The notes: generated by a model not told the origin, from the sequence alone. A stretch of DNA of 20,489 bases from JBFHDX01 sp041584475 (GCA_041584475.1 JBFHDX010000067.1:1-20489); one strand, 5' to 3'; counted from the first letter of the stretch, positions 1-7,905 are shown. A program made the numbers and translations.

Positions 1-157
1 AATCGACCCTGCAGGAGCCGCCTCGAATCGGCAATAAGCCGGATCGCAGTTTGAGTTAGGTATTGAGTTGTGGATTTGAACACTTATGCCGCCACATCGA
101 ATGGCCGCACGGTACCTTGCGAGAACAAAGAAAGAATCTCGATCGGTAGGTTCCGGT
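1..157. other. Left edge, no gene seen
   Basis: No reading frame with a plausible start, ribosome binding site or family resemblance is visible here. The composition is mixed and less GC-rich than the right half of the window. A gene running in from the left cannot be recognised. Confidence 0.4.
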
Positions 158-226
158 GGTTGAGGGCCCCCGATTAGACCGGCACGCATAGAGTCAATTC
201 TCGGTGGTTGCGGGCCCCCGCAACCA
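158..226 (+). repeat. Direct repeat copy 1 (pairs with 11022-11090)
   Basis: This ~69-bp segment matches 11022-11090 in the same orientation. Positions 177-226 match 11041-11090 at 48 of 50 bases, and 158-176 match 11022-11040 at 14 of 19. The conserved part ends in a perfect hairpin with 9-bp arms (GGTTGCGGG / CCCGCAACC) and a 2-base loop. On the minus strand the same bases encode the last residues of the recombinase-like remnant, so the repeat sits where an attachment site or recombinase 3' end would be. It could instead be a widespread intergenic repeat. Together the two copies flank the whole arx region. Confidence 0.8.
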
Positions 227-443
227 ACGTTATTTGCACCCCGGTCGCCACGGCACCGGGGTTCTTCTTCGTGCACAGATCGAGGATGGGTGCGAGATTG
301 CCCACGAGGTAGATCGCCAAATCTCCTCCCCGGGGGATGATGCGACGTACCATGACGCGCTCGACCATATGACCTTGGGCTCGCAGCGACAGCAAGGTCC
401 TTGCTGCATCCCCCTTCAATAAGCCGTTGAATTGAACTTCCAA
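174..443 (-). pseudogene. C-terminal remnant of a large serine recombinase (probable)
   Basis: An 89-codon minus-strand frame with a TTG first codon and no convincing ribosome binding site. Its last ~45 residues have the pattern I associate with C-termini of large serine recombinases of Alphaproteobacteria and relatives: GDLAIYLVGNLAPILDLC, a Lys-rich spacer, then ITLVAGARNH and a short tail. The catalytic resolvase domain, recombinase domain and zinc ribbon are absent, so this would be a 5'-deleted remnant. The tail lies inside the 69-bp direct repeat, and a second, shorter remnant with the same tail lies at 11038-11140. The assignment rests on remembered family pattern, not a search. If wrong, it is a small hypothetical protein. 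Confidence 0.5.
239..269 (+). terminator. Hairpin with T-rich tail, terminator-like
   Basis: CCCCGGT at 239-245 pairs with ACCGGGG at 255-261 across a 9-base loop. TTCTTCTT follows, the layout of an intrinsic terminator for plus-strand transcription. The corresponding place after repeat copy 2 has a hairpin of different sequence with the same tail. No plus-strand gene upstream needs it, and on the minus strand the bases are inside the recombinase-like frame, so the function is uncertain. Confidence 0.3.
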
Positions 444-559
444 GACATTCGCCCTGACCGCGCGATACCGCCGCCGGGCGCGTGGCTGGCGAGGAATGCT
501 ATGGGCGTCTTGTCAAGCGATTGGCCGGCTTATCAGTGCGGATGCCCGTGTCTTCAGGA

Positions 560-877
560 TCATGTCTTCTCCAAAATATCATCCACCCAGGTGAGCGCCG
601 CGATCGAGCGGGGAAATCCGAGGGTCGGGATTGCAAGGACGACGACGTGCCGGAGCTCATCCGACGTAATGCCTTCGTCGAGGGCGCGGCGGGCGTGCGA
701 ATGGACGGCACCTTCCGAACCACGCCCTATCGCCAGCGCTAGCTTGATCAGGCGGCGCATCTTGGCGTCCAGGGCGCCGGCTTCCGCGCAGGCCTCGCCG
801 AGACTTTGATAAGCATCCCATACACGCGGGAATTCCTTCGCCAGTTTGGCGGCACCCGATGGCAGTTCTTGGTTCAT
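560..877 (-). CDS. Carboxymuconolactone decarboxylase / AhpD-like family protein
   Basis: A 105-aa all-helical protein. The central helix pair reads LIKLALAIGRGSEGAVHSHARRALDEG, followed by a GITSDELRHVVVLAIPTLGFP segment. This is the AhpD/CMD core with the conserved His and the Ala/Gly-rich second helix. The start at 877 is supported by GGGAGGA seven bases upstream. The CxxC pair of peroxidase-active AhpD is missing: the motif position reads EGAVH, and the only Cys is near residue 30, so AhpD-type thiol peroxidase activity is unlikely. Family members act as small oligomeric decarboxylases, peroxidase partners or uncharacterised proteins; the substrate here cannot be told. It is divergent from arxA, with 429 bp of shared regulatory DNA between them. 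Confidence 0.8.
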   Translation of the reverse strand: MNQELPSGAAKLAKEFPRVWDAYQSLGEACAEAGALDAKMRRLIKLALAIGRGSEGAVHSHARRALDEGITSDELRHVVVLAIPTLGFPRSIAALTWVDDILEKT

Positions 878-1006
878 TGTGGTCCTCCCTTGCCATGAAG
901 CTTCCTATCAAGTGTAGAGCTTTCAACAGAGGAATTGGAAAAGTCAACGCGAAGGGCGCCAGGATGAAGCACCTCGCTGATTCGACGAATTCCGAGCGCG
1001 GCATGG

Positions 1007-1024
1007 TGTTACCAAACGGTAACA
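1007..1024. promoter_or_regulatory. Dyad operator site 1, candidate ArxR enhancer
   Basis: TGTTACC-AAAC-GGTAACA is a perfect inverted repeat with 7-base arms and a 4-base centre. A second copy of the GTTACC-N4-GGTARC form lies 43 bp downstream, about four helical turns, so both would face the same side of the DNA. It is about 120 bp upstream of the -24 element, typical for the enhancer of a sigma-54 activator. Binding by ArxR is inference. Confidence 0.6.
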
Positions 1025-1049
1025 TAACTCTTCTTCATACCGCATTTTT

Positions 1050-1066
1050 GGTTACCGATCGGTAGC
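1050..1066. promoter_or_regulatory. Dyad operator site 2, candidate ArxR enhancer
   Basis: GTTACC at 1051-1056, GATC, then GGTAGC at 1061-1066: the same dyad as site 1 with one arm mismatch. The inner TACCGATCGGTA is an exact 12-bp palindrome. Its position about 80 bp upstream of the -24/-12 promoter suits an upstream activating sequence. Confidence 0.6.
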
Positions 1067-1141
1067 GATTCGACAGGCTTCCCACCCGCGAAACCGACGC
1101 CGATGCGCTTACGGCTTTGATCAAAAGCCAAATTCGAAAAC

Positions 1142-1157
1142 TGGCATGATTGTTGCC
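1142..1157 (+). promoter_or_regulatory. Sigma-54 (-24/-12) promoter for arxABC
   Basis: TGGCAT-GATTG-TTGCC closely matches the RpoN consensus TGGCAC-N5-TTGCA. The invariant GG (1143-1144) and GC (1155-1156) are separated by exactly ten bases. Transcription should start near 1168-1170, giving a leader of about 140 nt before arxA. A sigma-54 activator (arxR) is encoded in the same window and paired dyads lie upstream, so three independent elements agree. Confidence 0.75.
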
Positions 1158-1306
1158 GCAAACCTGTTGGCTCTCTAGCTCTTGCCGATTATCGCGAGTA
1201 CGCCGCAGGGACCCGCGGTCGGTGCCAGCAGATGTCGGCGAAGGCCTCATGCCGCAGTAGCACAGGTTTCTCGGGTCCGGAGCGAAACGAGCGGAGGCGG
1301 TCAGCG

Positions 1307-3835
1307 ATGAACAACATCCCCACAGGGCAGCAAGCGATCAGAATCCTCAAGAGGACGATATTCACGCGCAGGCGTTTCCTACAACTGAGCGGCCTGGCCG
1401 TGTCGTTGCTGGCTATGGGCGGAAGTCTTCGAAAGCTGACCGGGTTTTTTGCATTGCGTGCGGCTCGCGCGGCGCAGCCCATGGCGGCCGCCGAGGACGA
1501 GACGGTCATCACGAAGAGCGTCTGTCATCAATGTCCAGGGCGCTGCGGGATCGACGTCTATACGACCAACGGTCGAGTGCACGCCATTTACGGATCGATC
1601 GATCACCCGCTCTCGGCCGGCAAGCTGTGCCCGAAGGGGTATCTCGGCCCTTATATCTTATATGACCCCGACCGCTTCAAGGGGCCCATGAAACGCACCA
1701 ATCCCAATAAGGGGCGCAACGAAGATCCCAAGTTCGTATCGATTACTTGGGACGAGGCGTTGGATACGATCGCGGCGCGGCTCCAGAACTTGCGCGACAA
1801 AGGGGAATCGCACCGCTTCGCATTGCTCTACGGACGGGGCTGGGGCGCGTCGGACGCTGGCCTGCAAAAGCCCTTTGGGTTGCTGTACGGTTCTCCGAAC
1901 GTGGCCATCGGTCATTCGTCAATGTGTGCGGATGGCAGCAAAAAAGCCAAACAGGCCACCGATGGCAACTACTCCTACAGCGCGTACGACTACAACAACA
2001 CGAATTATCTGCTGATTTTCGGCGCCGGTTTTCTTGAGGCCTTCCGGCCCTATACCACCAACATGGTGGCGTGGGGACACCTGCGCACCAAGAGTCCGCG
2101 CACCCAGGTCACAGTGGTGGACGTGCACTTGAACACGACAGGGGCCGCGGCGGATCGGGCCCTGCTTATCAAGCCGGGCACCGACGGAGCGCTTGCCCTC
2201 GCCATCGCGCACGTGATGCTTACCGAAGGACTATGGGACAAAGACTTTGTGGGCGATTTCGAGGATAGCGTCAACCGCTTCCGCGCCACCGGCCGGCCGG
2301 TTGACCCCGCCACTTTCCAGGAGCGTTGGGTACACGGTCTCGTGGAGTGGTGGAACAATGAAGTGAAAGAGCGCAGCCCCGCGTGGGCGTCCGAAATTAC
2401 CACCATCCCGGAGAAGGAGATCATCGCGGTGGCCCGCGAGTTTGGAACCACACGGCCGGCCATCGCCTTGCTGGAGCGCGGCCCCACCGCCCACAGCAAC
2501 GGCACTTACAACGCCATGGCCATCCATGCCTTGAACGCGCTATCGGGTTCCCTGTTTGCGCAAGGCGGTCTGTTTTACCAGATGGGGCCGTCGTACGGAA
2601 AACTGCCGGTGCAATACGAAGATTACATGGACGATTACGCAAAATCCGAGGAGCGCAAGAGACACCCCCGCGTCGACAAGGCCGGCACCGAGGATTGGCC
2701 CATGGCCTCGACCATGATGCAGGAAGTGGCGAAGAACCATCTCGCTGGGCAGCCATACAAGCTGGACACCGCCATGTTCTACCTGACCAATCCCACGTGG
2801 ACTTCACCGGAAACCGGGGATTGGGAGGAAGCGCTCAAGGATATCTTTGTGATCGACACCTCTCCCTTCCCGGGCGAAACCGCCATGATGGCCGATATCA
2901 TCGTGCCCGATCACACCTACCTCGAACGCCTGCAGGATACACCTACGTATCCGTTCCAAGGCTGGCCGATGGCAGGCCTGCGCCAGCCCGCGGTCAAGCC
3001 GCTCTACGACACCAAGGCCTACGGCGACGTTCTGATCGAGATTGGCAAGCGCATGAAGGGACCCATGGGCGAATATTACAGGGCCCTGGAGAACACCGAG
3101 AACGTGCTTCGTCATCTGGCGAGGGGGTTCGAGCAGGATCCCGGCGACAACGGTGTCAACGGGTTTGAGACGTGGAAGGAAAAGGGTGTGTGGTACAAGC
3201 GGCCCTACCACTGGCGCCAAGACCGCGGCAAGTTCTACGAATGGGACGGTACGGGCTACAACACGCTGATGACGCCAGAGGAGGTCAAGGAGAAGCTGCT
3301 CAAGACGCCGTCGGGCAAGTTCGAGTTCAAGTCCGCAAGCCTGGAGGAACACGCCGCCTACATCAGCAGAAAGCTGGGTATACCGGCAGAGCGGGTGGGC
3401 TTCCCGCAGTGGGTGGTGCCGCACCACCCCGGTGGCGGCGACCTGCACCTGGTTACGCCTAAGGTCGCGTTACACGCCGAGGGCCGCGGCGCCAATTTGC
3501 CGCACGTCATCTCGCTGATGCAGCCGACCTTGGGTGGAAACAAAACCGTGTACCTGGAAATAAATCCAATGACCGCGCAGAAGCGACGTATCCGCAACAA
3601 TGAAAAGGTGCGGATCAAGTCCAGCGTGGGTACGATAGAGGCTTACGCCCGATATTACCACGGTGTCCGTCCGGATACCGTCGTGCTGCCTATGGAGCAC
3701 GGCCACTGGGCCATGGGCCGTTGGGCGCGGAACCGATTACCCGGCCATTCCGGGGAAGTGACCGTCAACGTGTCCGATCCCATCTCTGGACTAGCTAGCT
3801 ATTACACCACGACAGTGACGGTGGAACCGGCCTAG
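1307..3835 (+). CDS. arxA: Molybdopterin oxidoreductase catalytic subunit, ArxA-type arsenite oxidase
   Basis: An 842-aa DMSO-reductase-family protein. It begins with a Tat signal, T20-R-R-R-F-L-Q26 followed by a hydrophobic stretch, so it acts in the periplasm. A [4Fe-4S] motif C73-x2-C76-x3-C80-x27-C108 precedes the Mo/W-bisPGD domains, and C207 in GHSSMC is the probable molybdenum ligand. GRGWG at 176-180 matches the XGRGWG motif that I recall as characteristic of ArxA rather than ArrA. ArxA oxidises arsenite to arsenate and passes electrons to the Fe-S subunit. The ATG at 1307 is chosen over an upstream in-frame start at 1232 because GGAGG lies before it and the Tat motif follows at the normal distance. 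arxB and arxC follow with short gaps, and a sigma-54 promoter lies upstream. By eye the base composition is less GC-rich than in the right-hand genes. Alternatives are ArrA, PsrA or another Arr-branch enzyme; the adjacent arxXSR genes favour ArxA. Confidence 0.75.
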   Translation: MNNIPTGQQAIRILKRTIFTRRRFLQLSGLAVSLLAMGGSLRKLTGFFALRAARAAQPMAAAEDETVITKSVCHQCPGRCGIDVYTTNGRVHAIYGSIDHPLSAGKLCPKGYLGPYILYDPDRFKGPMKRTNPNKGRNEDPKFVSITWDEALDTIAARLQNLRDKGESHRFALLYGRGWGASDAGLQKPFGLLYGSPNVAIGHSSMCADGSKKAKQATDGNYSYSAYDYNNTNYLLIFGAGFLEAFRPYTTNMVAWGHLRTKSPRTQVTVVDVHLNTTGAAADRALLIKPGTDGALALAIAHVMLTEGLWDKDFVGDFEDSVNRFRATGRPVDPATFQERWVHGLVEWWNNEVKERSPAWASEITTIPEKEIIAVAREFGTTRPAIALLERGPTAHSNGTYNAMAIHALNALSGSLFAQGGLFYQMGPSYGKLPVQYEDYMDDYAKSEERKRHPRVDKAGTEDWPMASTMMQEVAKNHLAGQPYKLDTAMFYLTNPTWTSPETGDWEEALKDIFVIDTSPFPGETAMMADIIVPDHTYLERLQDTPTYPFQGWPMAGLRQPAVKPLYDTKAYGDVLIEIGKRMKGPMGEYYRALENTENVLRHLARGFEQDPGDNGVNGFETWKEKGVWYKRPYHWRQDRGKFYEWDGTGYNTLMTPEEVKEKLLKTPSGKFEFKSASLEEHAAYISRKLGIPAERVGFPQWVVPHHPGGGDLHLVTPKVALHAEGRGANLPHVISLMQPTLGGNKTVYLEINPMTAQKRRIRNNEKVRIKSSVGTIEAYARYYHGVRPDTVVLPMEHGHWAMGRWARNRLPGHSGEVTVNVSDPISGLASYYTTTVTVEPA

Positions 3836-3853
3836 AAATGCGGAGGCGCACCA

Positions 3854-4609
3854 ATGGCTAAATGGGGAATGGTGATTGATTTAGAAAAGTGTACGGGCTG
3901 CCAAGCCTGCTCTACCGCGTGTGCCATGGAGAACAACCGTCTGCCGGGCGAGGCATGGCAAGACGTCGTCTTTTACACCGAAGGCGAATACCCCAGCGTC
4001 CAGTTGAAGTGGTTCCCGCGGCCCTGCATGCATTGCGAAAATCCGTCCTGCGTCGATGTGTGCCCGGTGAGAGCGACCTACAAGACCGAGGACGGCATGG
4101 TGCTCGTCGACTGGGACCGTTGCATCGGTTGCAGGTACTGCATGATCGCGTGCCCATACGGTGTGCGCTTCTACTCCGATGAGAAGCCGCTGGTCGAGCC
4201 GGACATCAAGAAGGTCTTCAAGGGCGATCGCAAGTATTCCTGGAGCCCGCCCTGGAAGATGCCGCAGTCAAAAGAAGATTGGAAACACGGGGTCGGCATC
4301 CAGCCCGACGGCGTGGTGTCTAAGTGCACCTTCTGCTATCAGCGCATATCGAAGGCCCCCGAGGGAACACCCGATTTGGAACCGAACGATCCCGCGCTGC
4401 GCGAGTTTACGCCCGCTTGTGTCGTCGCTTGCCCGCCGACGGCGCGCTACTTTGGCGATCTTGATAATCCGCAGAGCCACGTATCCGAATTGATCGCCCA
4501 GAAGCGCGGTGTCCGGCTGCTGGATCATCTGGGCAACAAGCCGCAGGTCTACTACCTGACGGGTGAAGCGGGCGCAGTGCCGAGTACCCGAGGCGGCCGA
4601 GAAGCTTGA
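3854..4609 (+). CDS. arxB: Four-cluster [4Fe-4S] electron-transfer subunit
   Basis: A 251-aa ferredoxin-like subunit of the DmsB/PsrB/ArrB type. Sixteen cysteines sit in four groups: C13/C16/C19/C23, C58/C61/C66/C70, C90/C93/C96/C100, and C158/C161 with C189/C193. They are enough for four [4Fe-4S] clusters that carry electrons between ArxA and the membrane subunit. There is no signal peptide; partners of this type are usually co-exported with the Tat-bearing catalytic subunit. The start is set by GCGGAGG before ATG 3854. The gene follows arxA by 18 bp and precedes arxC by 13 bp, so the three are one transcript. The family is certain; the arxB name depends on the arxA call. Confidence 0.78.
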   Translation: MAKWGMVIDLEKCTGCQACSTACAMENNRLPGEAWQDVVFYTEGEYPSVQLKWFPRPCMHCENPSCVDVCPVRATYKTEDGMVLVDWDRCIGCRYCMIACPYGVRFYSDEKPLVEPDIKKVFKGDRKYSWSPPWKMPQSKEDWKHGVGIQPDGVVSKCTFCYQRISKAPEGTPDLEPNDPALREFTPACVVACPPTARYFGDLDNPQSHVSELIAQKRGVRLLDHLGNKPQVYYLTGEAGAVPSTRGGREA

Positions 4610-4622
4610 GGAGGTGAGCAGC

Positions 4623-5798
4623 ATGACTACCCCATCCCAGAGCACGCTCCCGATGCATGGTCTGCCGCTGAACGTAAACGGCGTCATGAAGATTTCCGCG
4701 GCAGTGCTCGCTCTTAGCCTTATACTCACATTCTATGGCTTGCTCACCCAGGGGCACGGTGCGTTCAACACCCATAGCTACGGGATAACCTGGGGCCTGC
4801 CGGCTGCCGCCTATGTATATCTGGTGCTGACGTCCACTGGCCTCACCTTCGTGGCATCACTGGCCATGCTCTTCCGATTCAACGAATTTTATCCGGTCGT
4901 CAAACGCTGTATATGGCTCGCTATCGCGACCCTCGTGGCCGGATTTGCCACGCTGGCGCTGGAAATCGGGCACCCGTTCCGGATGTTGTGGGCCCTGCCC
5001 AGCGGCCTGCAATACCTTTCGCCCATGTTCTGGATGGGTGTGTTCTATACCGTGTACTTGCTGTTCCTGCTGTGGAAGTTTGCGAGGATCCATGCGGGGG
5101 ACTGGACCAGCCTCCAAAGCTATGCTGTGGGGCTTGCTTCGTTCGTGTCGGTGGTCGTGGCCCATGCCACTCTGGGCATGGTGTTCGGCATGATGGCCAT
5201 GCGTCCCGTCTGGTACGACGGGATGCTCCCCATATACTTTCTGGTCACAGCCGGCCTAAGCGGGATAGCCTTTGCCATTTTGTTCACGTACCTGGCCTAT
5301 GGCTTCAATCGGGAGAAGATGCCGGAAGCGCTACGCGGCTTGCTCTCGGGTTCCGCGTTCTCGGGTGTGTTCGCCGCCATGATCGGGATTACCCTCCTCA
5401 TGGTCATCCTACGCACCATTACCGGGCTTTGGAGTAACCTCGACGGACTGCAGGTGTACAGTCATATCGTACGTTCACCTCTGTTCCACGCGGAATTATG
5501 GCTGGGGCTGGTATTACCTTTCGTTCTGATGCTTTCCCCGACCCTGCGGCGTAAGCCAAGCATACAGATCACCTCGTCGGTGCTGGTGATCGTGAGCATG
5601 TTCATCGGCCGCTACGAGTTCATGATCAGCGGTCAAATGATGCCGCTTTTCAAGGGTAGCTGGATACAGGGAGTGATAGAATACACGCCATCGCTAACGG
5701 AATGGATGTTGACCTTGGTTGGGATCTCTCTGGTCTTTGTCCTTTATACAGTGGGCGAAAGGCTGCTTAAGCTGGCTGAACACCCAGACGCAAAGTAA
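4623..5798 (+). CDS. arxC: NrfD/PsrC-type integral membrane quinone-interacting subunit
   Basis: A 391-aa polytopic protein with about ten hydrophobic helices. It shows NrfD-family features: GLPAAAYVYLVLTSTGLTF early on, EIGHPFRM near residue 120, and SPMFWMGVFY after it. It anchors the ArxAB dimer to the cytoplasmic membrane and exchanges electrons with the quinone pool; for arsenite oxidation the expected direction is toward quinone. The ATG at 4623 is preferred over an upstream in-frame ATG at 4563 because GAGGAGGTGAGC lies just ahead of it and the earlier start would overlap arxB. No TorD-like chaperone gene (arxD in other clusters) follows. Confidence 0.78.
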   Translation: MTTPSQSTLPMHGLPLNVNGVMKISAAVLALSLILTFYGLLTQGHGAFNTHSYGITWGLPAAAYVYLVLTSTGLTFVASLAMLFRFNEFYPVVKRCIWLAIATLVAGFATLALEIGHPFRMLWALPSGLQYLSPMFWMGVFYTVYLLFLLWKFARIHAGDWTSLQSYAVGLASFVSVVVAHATLGMVFGMMAMRPVWYDGMLPIYFLVTAGLSGIAFAILFTYLAYGFNREKMPEALRGLLSGSAFSGVFAAMIGITLLMVILRTITGLWSNLDGLQVYSHIVRSPLFHAELWLGLVLPFVLMLSPTLRRKPSIQITSSVLVIVSMFIGRYEFMISGQMMPLFKGSWIQGVIEYTPSLTEWMLTLVGISLVFVLYTVGERLLKLAEHPDAK

Positions 5799-5854
5799 GA
5801 ATCAGACCGATCGATCCAAGCGCGTGAAATGATGGACCACCACTCATGGGTACT

Positions 5855-5898
5855 CGGTGTGAACGGCTCTGTCCTCTGGCAAGTGACAGAGTACACCG
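5855..5898 (+). terminator. Stem-loop after arxC
   Basis: CGGTGT (5855-5860) pairs with ACACCG (5893-5898), and CTCTGTC (5867-5873) pairs with GACAGAG (5885-5891), giving a 13-bp interrupted stem with an 11-base loop 57 bp after the arxC stop. No T-run follows, so it may be a non-canonical terminator or a 3' mRNA-stabilising structure. Confidence 0.35.
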
Positions 5899-6009
5899 TG
5901 GACCGTTCCTGCCACACAATTTCATCACCAAGGCTAAGGGTTAGGGCCGGCCGCTGCCCGGGGCGAGAGCTGTTTCGCTAGCCACAAAGCGCTCATGAAC
6001 GGGCGCCTT

Positions 6010-6274
6010 ATACCAAAGATCACTGATAAGGGCCGGATTCATGGGAGCGGATCGGACCGCTCGTGTAGGCGCGGTGCGCGGCGAGATGCAACGCATCGGG
6101 CAAGCGCCGCAACGCCCTCGACGCCCCGATGCGCCACACCGAGAGCCCGGGCGCTTTGGCCCGCCAGCCGCGCCCAACCGCTGCTTGTGCTGCTGGCATC
6201 ACGGCGCCGCGCGCGCCTAGCTGGCGGGCAAAATCATGCCGGTGAAATGCGTCCTTATCACTGACCTTTGGTAT
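6010..6274. mobile_element. MITE-like element with ~22-bp terminal inverted repeats
   Basis: The bases at 6010-6031 and 6253-6274 are inverted copies, 20 of 22 matching, and weaker similarity runs about 15 bases further inward. The trinucleotide TTA occurs as a direct repeat just outside TACCAAAG on the left (6008-6010) and CTTTGGTA on the right (6274-6276). This fits a TNA target duplication as made by some IS5-family elements. The ~220-bp interior has no credible transposase, so this looks like a non-autonomous element or internally deleted IS remnant. It separates arxC from arxX. Confidence 0.6.
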
Positions 6275-6276
6275 TA

Positions 6277-6841
6277 ACCATCGTTTTCCGGGTCCGACCA
6301 TGCCGAGTTGCCTGGAGGGTGTGGCGCAGCTTTGGCTTGCAATGCGAAGGGATGGGGGTCCTTGAACGCCACCGTCCAGGTTGGCCATCGGGCCGGTCAT
6401 TACCTGCCGGGCAGCACCACGGGACGGGTCGACTGGCTGATTATCGAGGACCTCGACGGCCGCGACGAGAGTCAACTGCATTGCAGAGAGAGCATCGATG
6501 CGTGCGGCGGCGTTGTTATTCCGTACCACCTCTTGTTCGATTTCCGCCTCGCCGCGGCAGCCTATGCGGAGGGAGCAGGACGGTTCGCGTTCTACGGAAC
6601 CGCTCGCTGCGAGAGCTGCCCGCGCGGCGATGCCCGGCCTCATACCGACCGGCTGCGGCGGGGCCTGAGGCGCCGGTTTGGCAGCAGGGCTTCGCGCGGC
6701 GGCGGGTGCGGCCTGGCAGCTGCCCGTCGCGGAAGAGGATGAAGAGGCGGCCTCATCGCCCCTCTTCCGACATACGGACTGATTGCGAAAGCGGCCGTCC
6801 GCCTGCGCTGATTGAGGACGTAAGCCGGCGAGCCGGGACTA
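6277..6841. other. Gene-free stretch between MITE and arxX promoter
   Basis: Open frames exist on both strands (for example 6308-6742 plus and 6020-6643 minus) because the DNA is GC-rich. None has a ribosome binding site, recognisable domain or normal protein composition. One strong stem-loop lies at 6731-6768. A degraded gene, such as a lost arxD, cannot be recognised. Confidence 0.45.
6731..6768 (+). other. Stem-loop upstream of arxX promoter
   Basis: GGAAGAGG (6731-6738) pairs perfectly with CCTCTTCC (6761-6768), and GAGG/CCTC (6744-6747 / 6751-6754) forms an inner stem with a CGG loop. No T-run follows. It may be a decayed terminator or a structural boundary ahead of arxXSR. Confidence 0.35.
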
Positions 6842-6850
6842 TGGTATAAT
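6842..6850 (+). promoter_or_regulatory. Extended -10 promoter for arxXSR
   Basis: TGG-TATAAT carries a perfect -10 hexamer with the upstream TG of extended -10 promoters. No good -35 lies 17 bases upstream, which is common for this class. It would start transcription near 6857, about 137 nt before the arxX start, giving sigma-70-type basal expression of the sensor genes. Confidence 0.55.
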
Positions 6851-6993
6851 AGAATAACGTCGCGCGAGCCGGCGGGAAATAACGCCGGGCGGGAAACGAC
6901 TTCCGACAGCCGCGCGTGCAAAAACAGGGAGGACGCTGCCACGGGATATCGTCCGGCCGGTGTCTTGTGAACGGCGTTCCGGGAGGTTGCGTC

Positions 6994-7905
6994 GTGCGAC
7001 TGGTGATAGTCTCAGTCGCTGCCGTCGTCGTGATTTTCGTTTCGCCCGTGGCGGCCCACGCCCAGGGCGGGGAGATCCGCTTCGGCCTGACGGCGGTCGT
7101 GGTGCGCGAAAACCTGCGTTTGTTTGATCGGTGGGCCGCCTACCTGACCAGGCGAACCGGCAGGTCCGTGAGCTTTGTCCAGCGCCGCTCCTACCAGGAA
7201 ATCACCGAGATGCTGGCCGCCAACGAAATCCAGCTTGCCTGGATCTGCGGCTATCCCTTCGTGCGGAACCGTGATCCGGAATATCTGGAACTTCTGGCCG
7301 TTCCCGTGTTCCTGGGAACGCCACGCTATCGGTCCTATGTCATCGTGCCCAGTGATTCGGCTTACCAGGATCTCCGAGATTTGGAGGGTCGGGTTTTTGC
7401 CTATTCGGATCCGGATTCGAACTCCGGGTACCTGGTACCGCGATCAATCCTCTGGCAACGGAGCGTGAATCCGGACGATTATTTTCGTTTGACGTTCTTC
7501 ACCTACAGCCATGCGGAGACAGTTCAGGCCGTGGCGGAACGCGTCGCCGACGGCGGGGCTGTCGACTCCTACGTGTGGGAATTCCTGGCATTGAATAACC
7601 CTAAAATGGCCTCGCGTACGCGCGTGATCATGCAGTCGGGGGAATTCGGATTTCCGCCGCTCGTCGTCCGCAAGGATCTTGACTCCCAAATTCGGAGTCG
7701 CCTGCGCGAAGTTTTGCTTGGCATGACGGAAGACGAAGAAGGGCGCATGCTGCTCAACGAGATGGTGCTCGACGGATTTGTCGAGGGTGCACCGGCGCTT
7801 TACGATTCGATCCGCACACTCGGCCGTCAATATGGTGAAGGCGTCGTCGCTACGGACAATCGGTTCACCACGACCGGATGGAGGTCACCCTTTGACCCGC
7901 ATTGA
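6994..7905 (+). CDS. arxX: PhnD-like periplasmic binding protein, ArxX/AioX-type arsenite sensor
   Basis: A 303-aa secreted protein. Residues 1-23 form a signal peptide ending AHA before Q24. The mature part has the fold pattern of phosphate/phosphonate (PhnD-type) binding proteins: IRFGLT at the start, LAANEIQLAWICGYPF in the first lobe and FAYSDPDSNSGY in the second. C85 in WICGYPF appears to be the only cysteine, at the position that suits the arsenite-binding Cys of AioX. Such proteins do not feed a transporter but signal to the adjacent kinase, which follows directly. The GTG at 6994 is chosen because GGGAGG lies seven bases upstream and a normal signal peptide follows; a GTG at 6916 lies upstream of any ribosome binding site. 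Arsenite as ligand is inferred from arxABC and the arxS/arxR neighbours. Confidence 0.75.
   Translation: MRLVIVSVAAVVVIFVSPVAAHAQGGEIRFGLTAVVVRENLRLFDRWAAYLTRRTGRSVSFVQRRSYQEITEMLAANEIQLAWICGYPFVRNRDPEYLELLAVPVFLGTPRYRSYVIVPSDSAYQDLRDLEGRVFAYSDPDSNSGYLVPRSILWQRSVNPDDYFRLTFFTYSHAETVQAVAERVADGGAVDSYVWEFLALNNPKMASRTRVIMQSGEFGFPPLVVRKDLDSQIRSRLREVLLGMTEDEEGRMLLNEMVLDGFVEGAPALYDSIRTLGRQYGEGVVATDNRFTTTGWRSPFDPH

Larger units (their letters stand above)
878..1306. promoter_or_regulatory. Divergent regulatory region between the CMD gene and arxA
   Basis: 429 bp without a gene. It holds two GTTACC-type dyads (1007-1024, 1050-1066) and a -24/-12 promoter (1142-1157) reading toward arxA, each listed separately. 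The arxA 5' leader would be about 140 nt. No clear promoter was found for the minus-strand CMD gene, although a TTGACT hexamer reads leftward near 940-946 without a good -10. Confidence 0.6.

Noticed and set aside
206..226. End of the repeat looks like a tRNA acceptor arm with CCA (CCCCCGCAACCA)
   Set aside because: No D, anticodon or T arm lies upstream, and the segment folds on itself as a simple hairpin. It is not a tRNA gene.
1307..3835. Reading the catalytic subunit as respiratory arsenate reductase ArrA or polysulfide reductase PsrA
   Set aside because: The A-B-C layout would also fit PsrABC, but the GRGWG motif and the linked AioX-like sensor genes favour ArxA. It cannot be excluded without a phylogeny.
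6020..6643. Minus-strand 207-codon frame, and plus-strand frames at 6268-6849, between arxC and arxX
   Set aside because: They cross the MITE-like element, lack ribosome binding sites and resemble no family I know. I also looked for a TorD-like arxD here and saw none.
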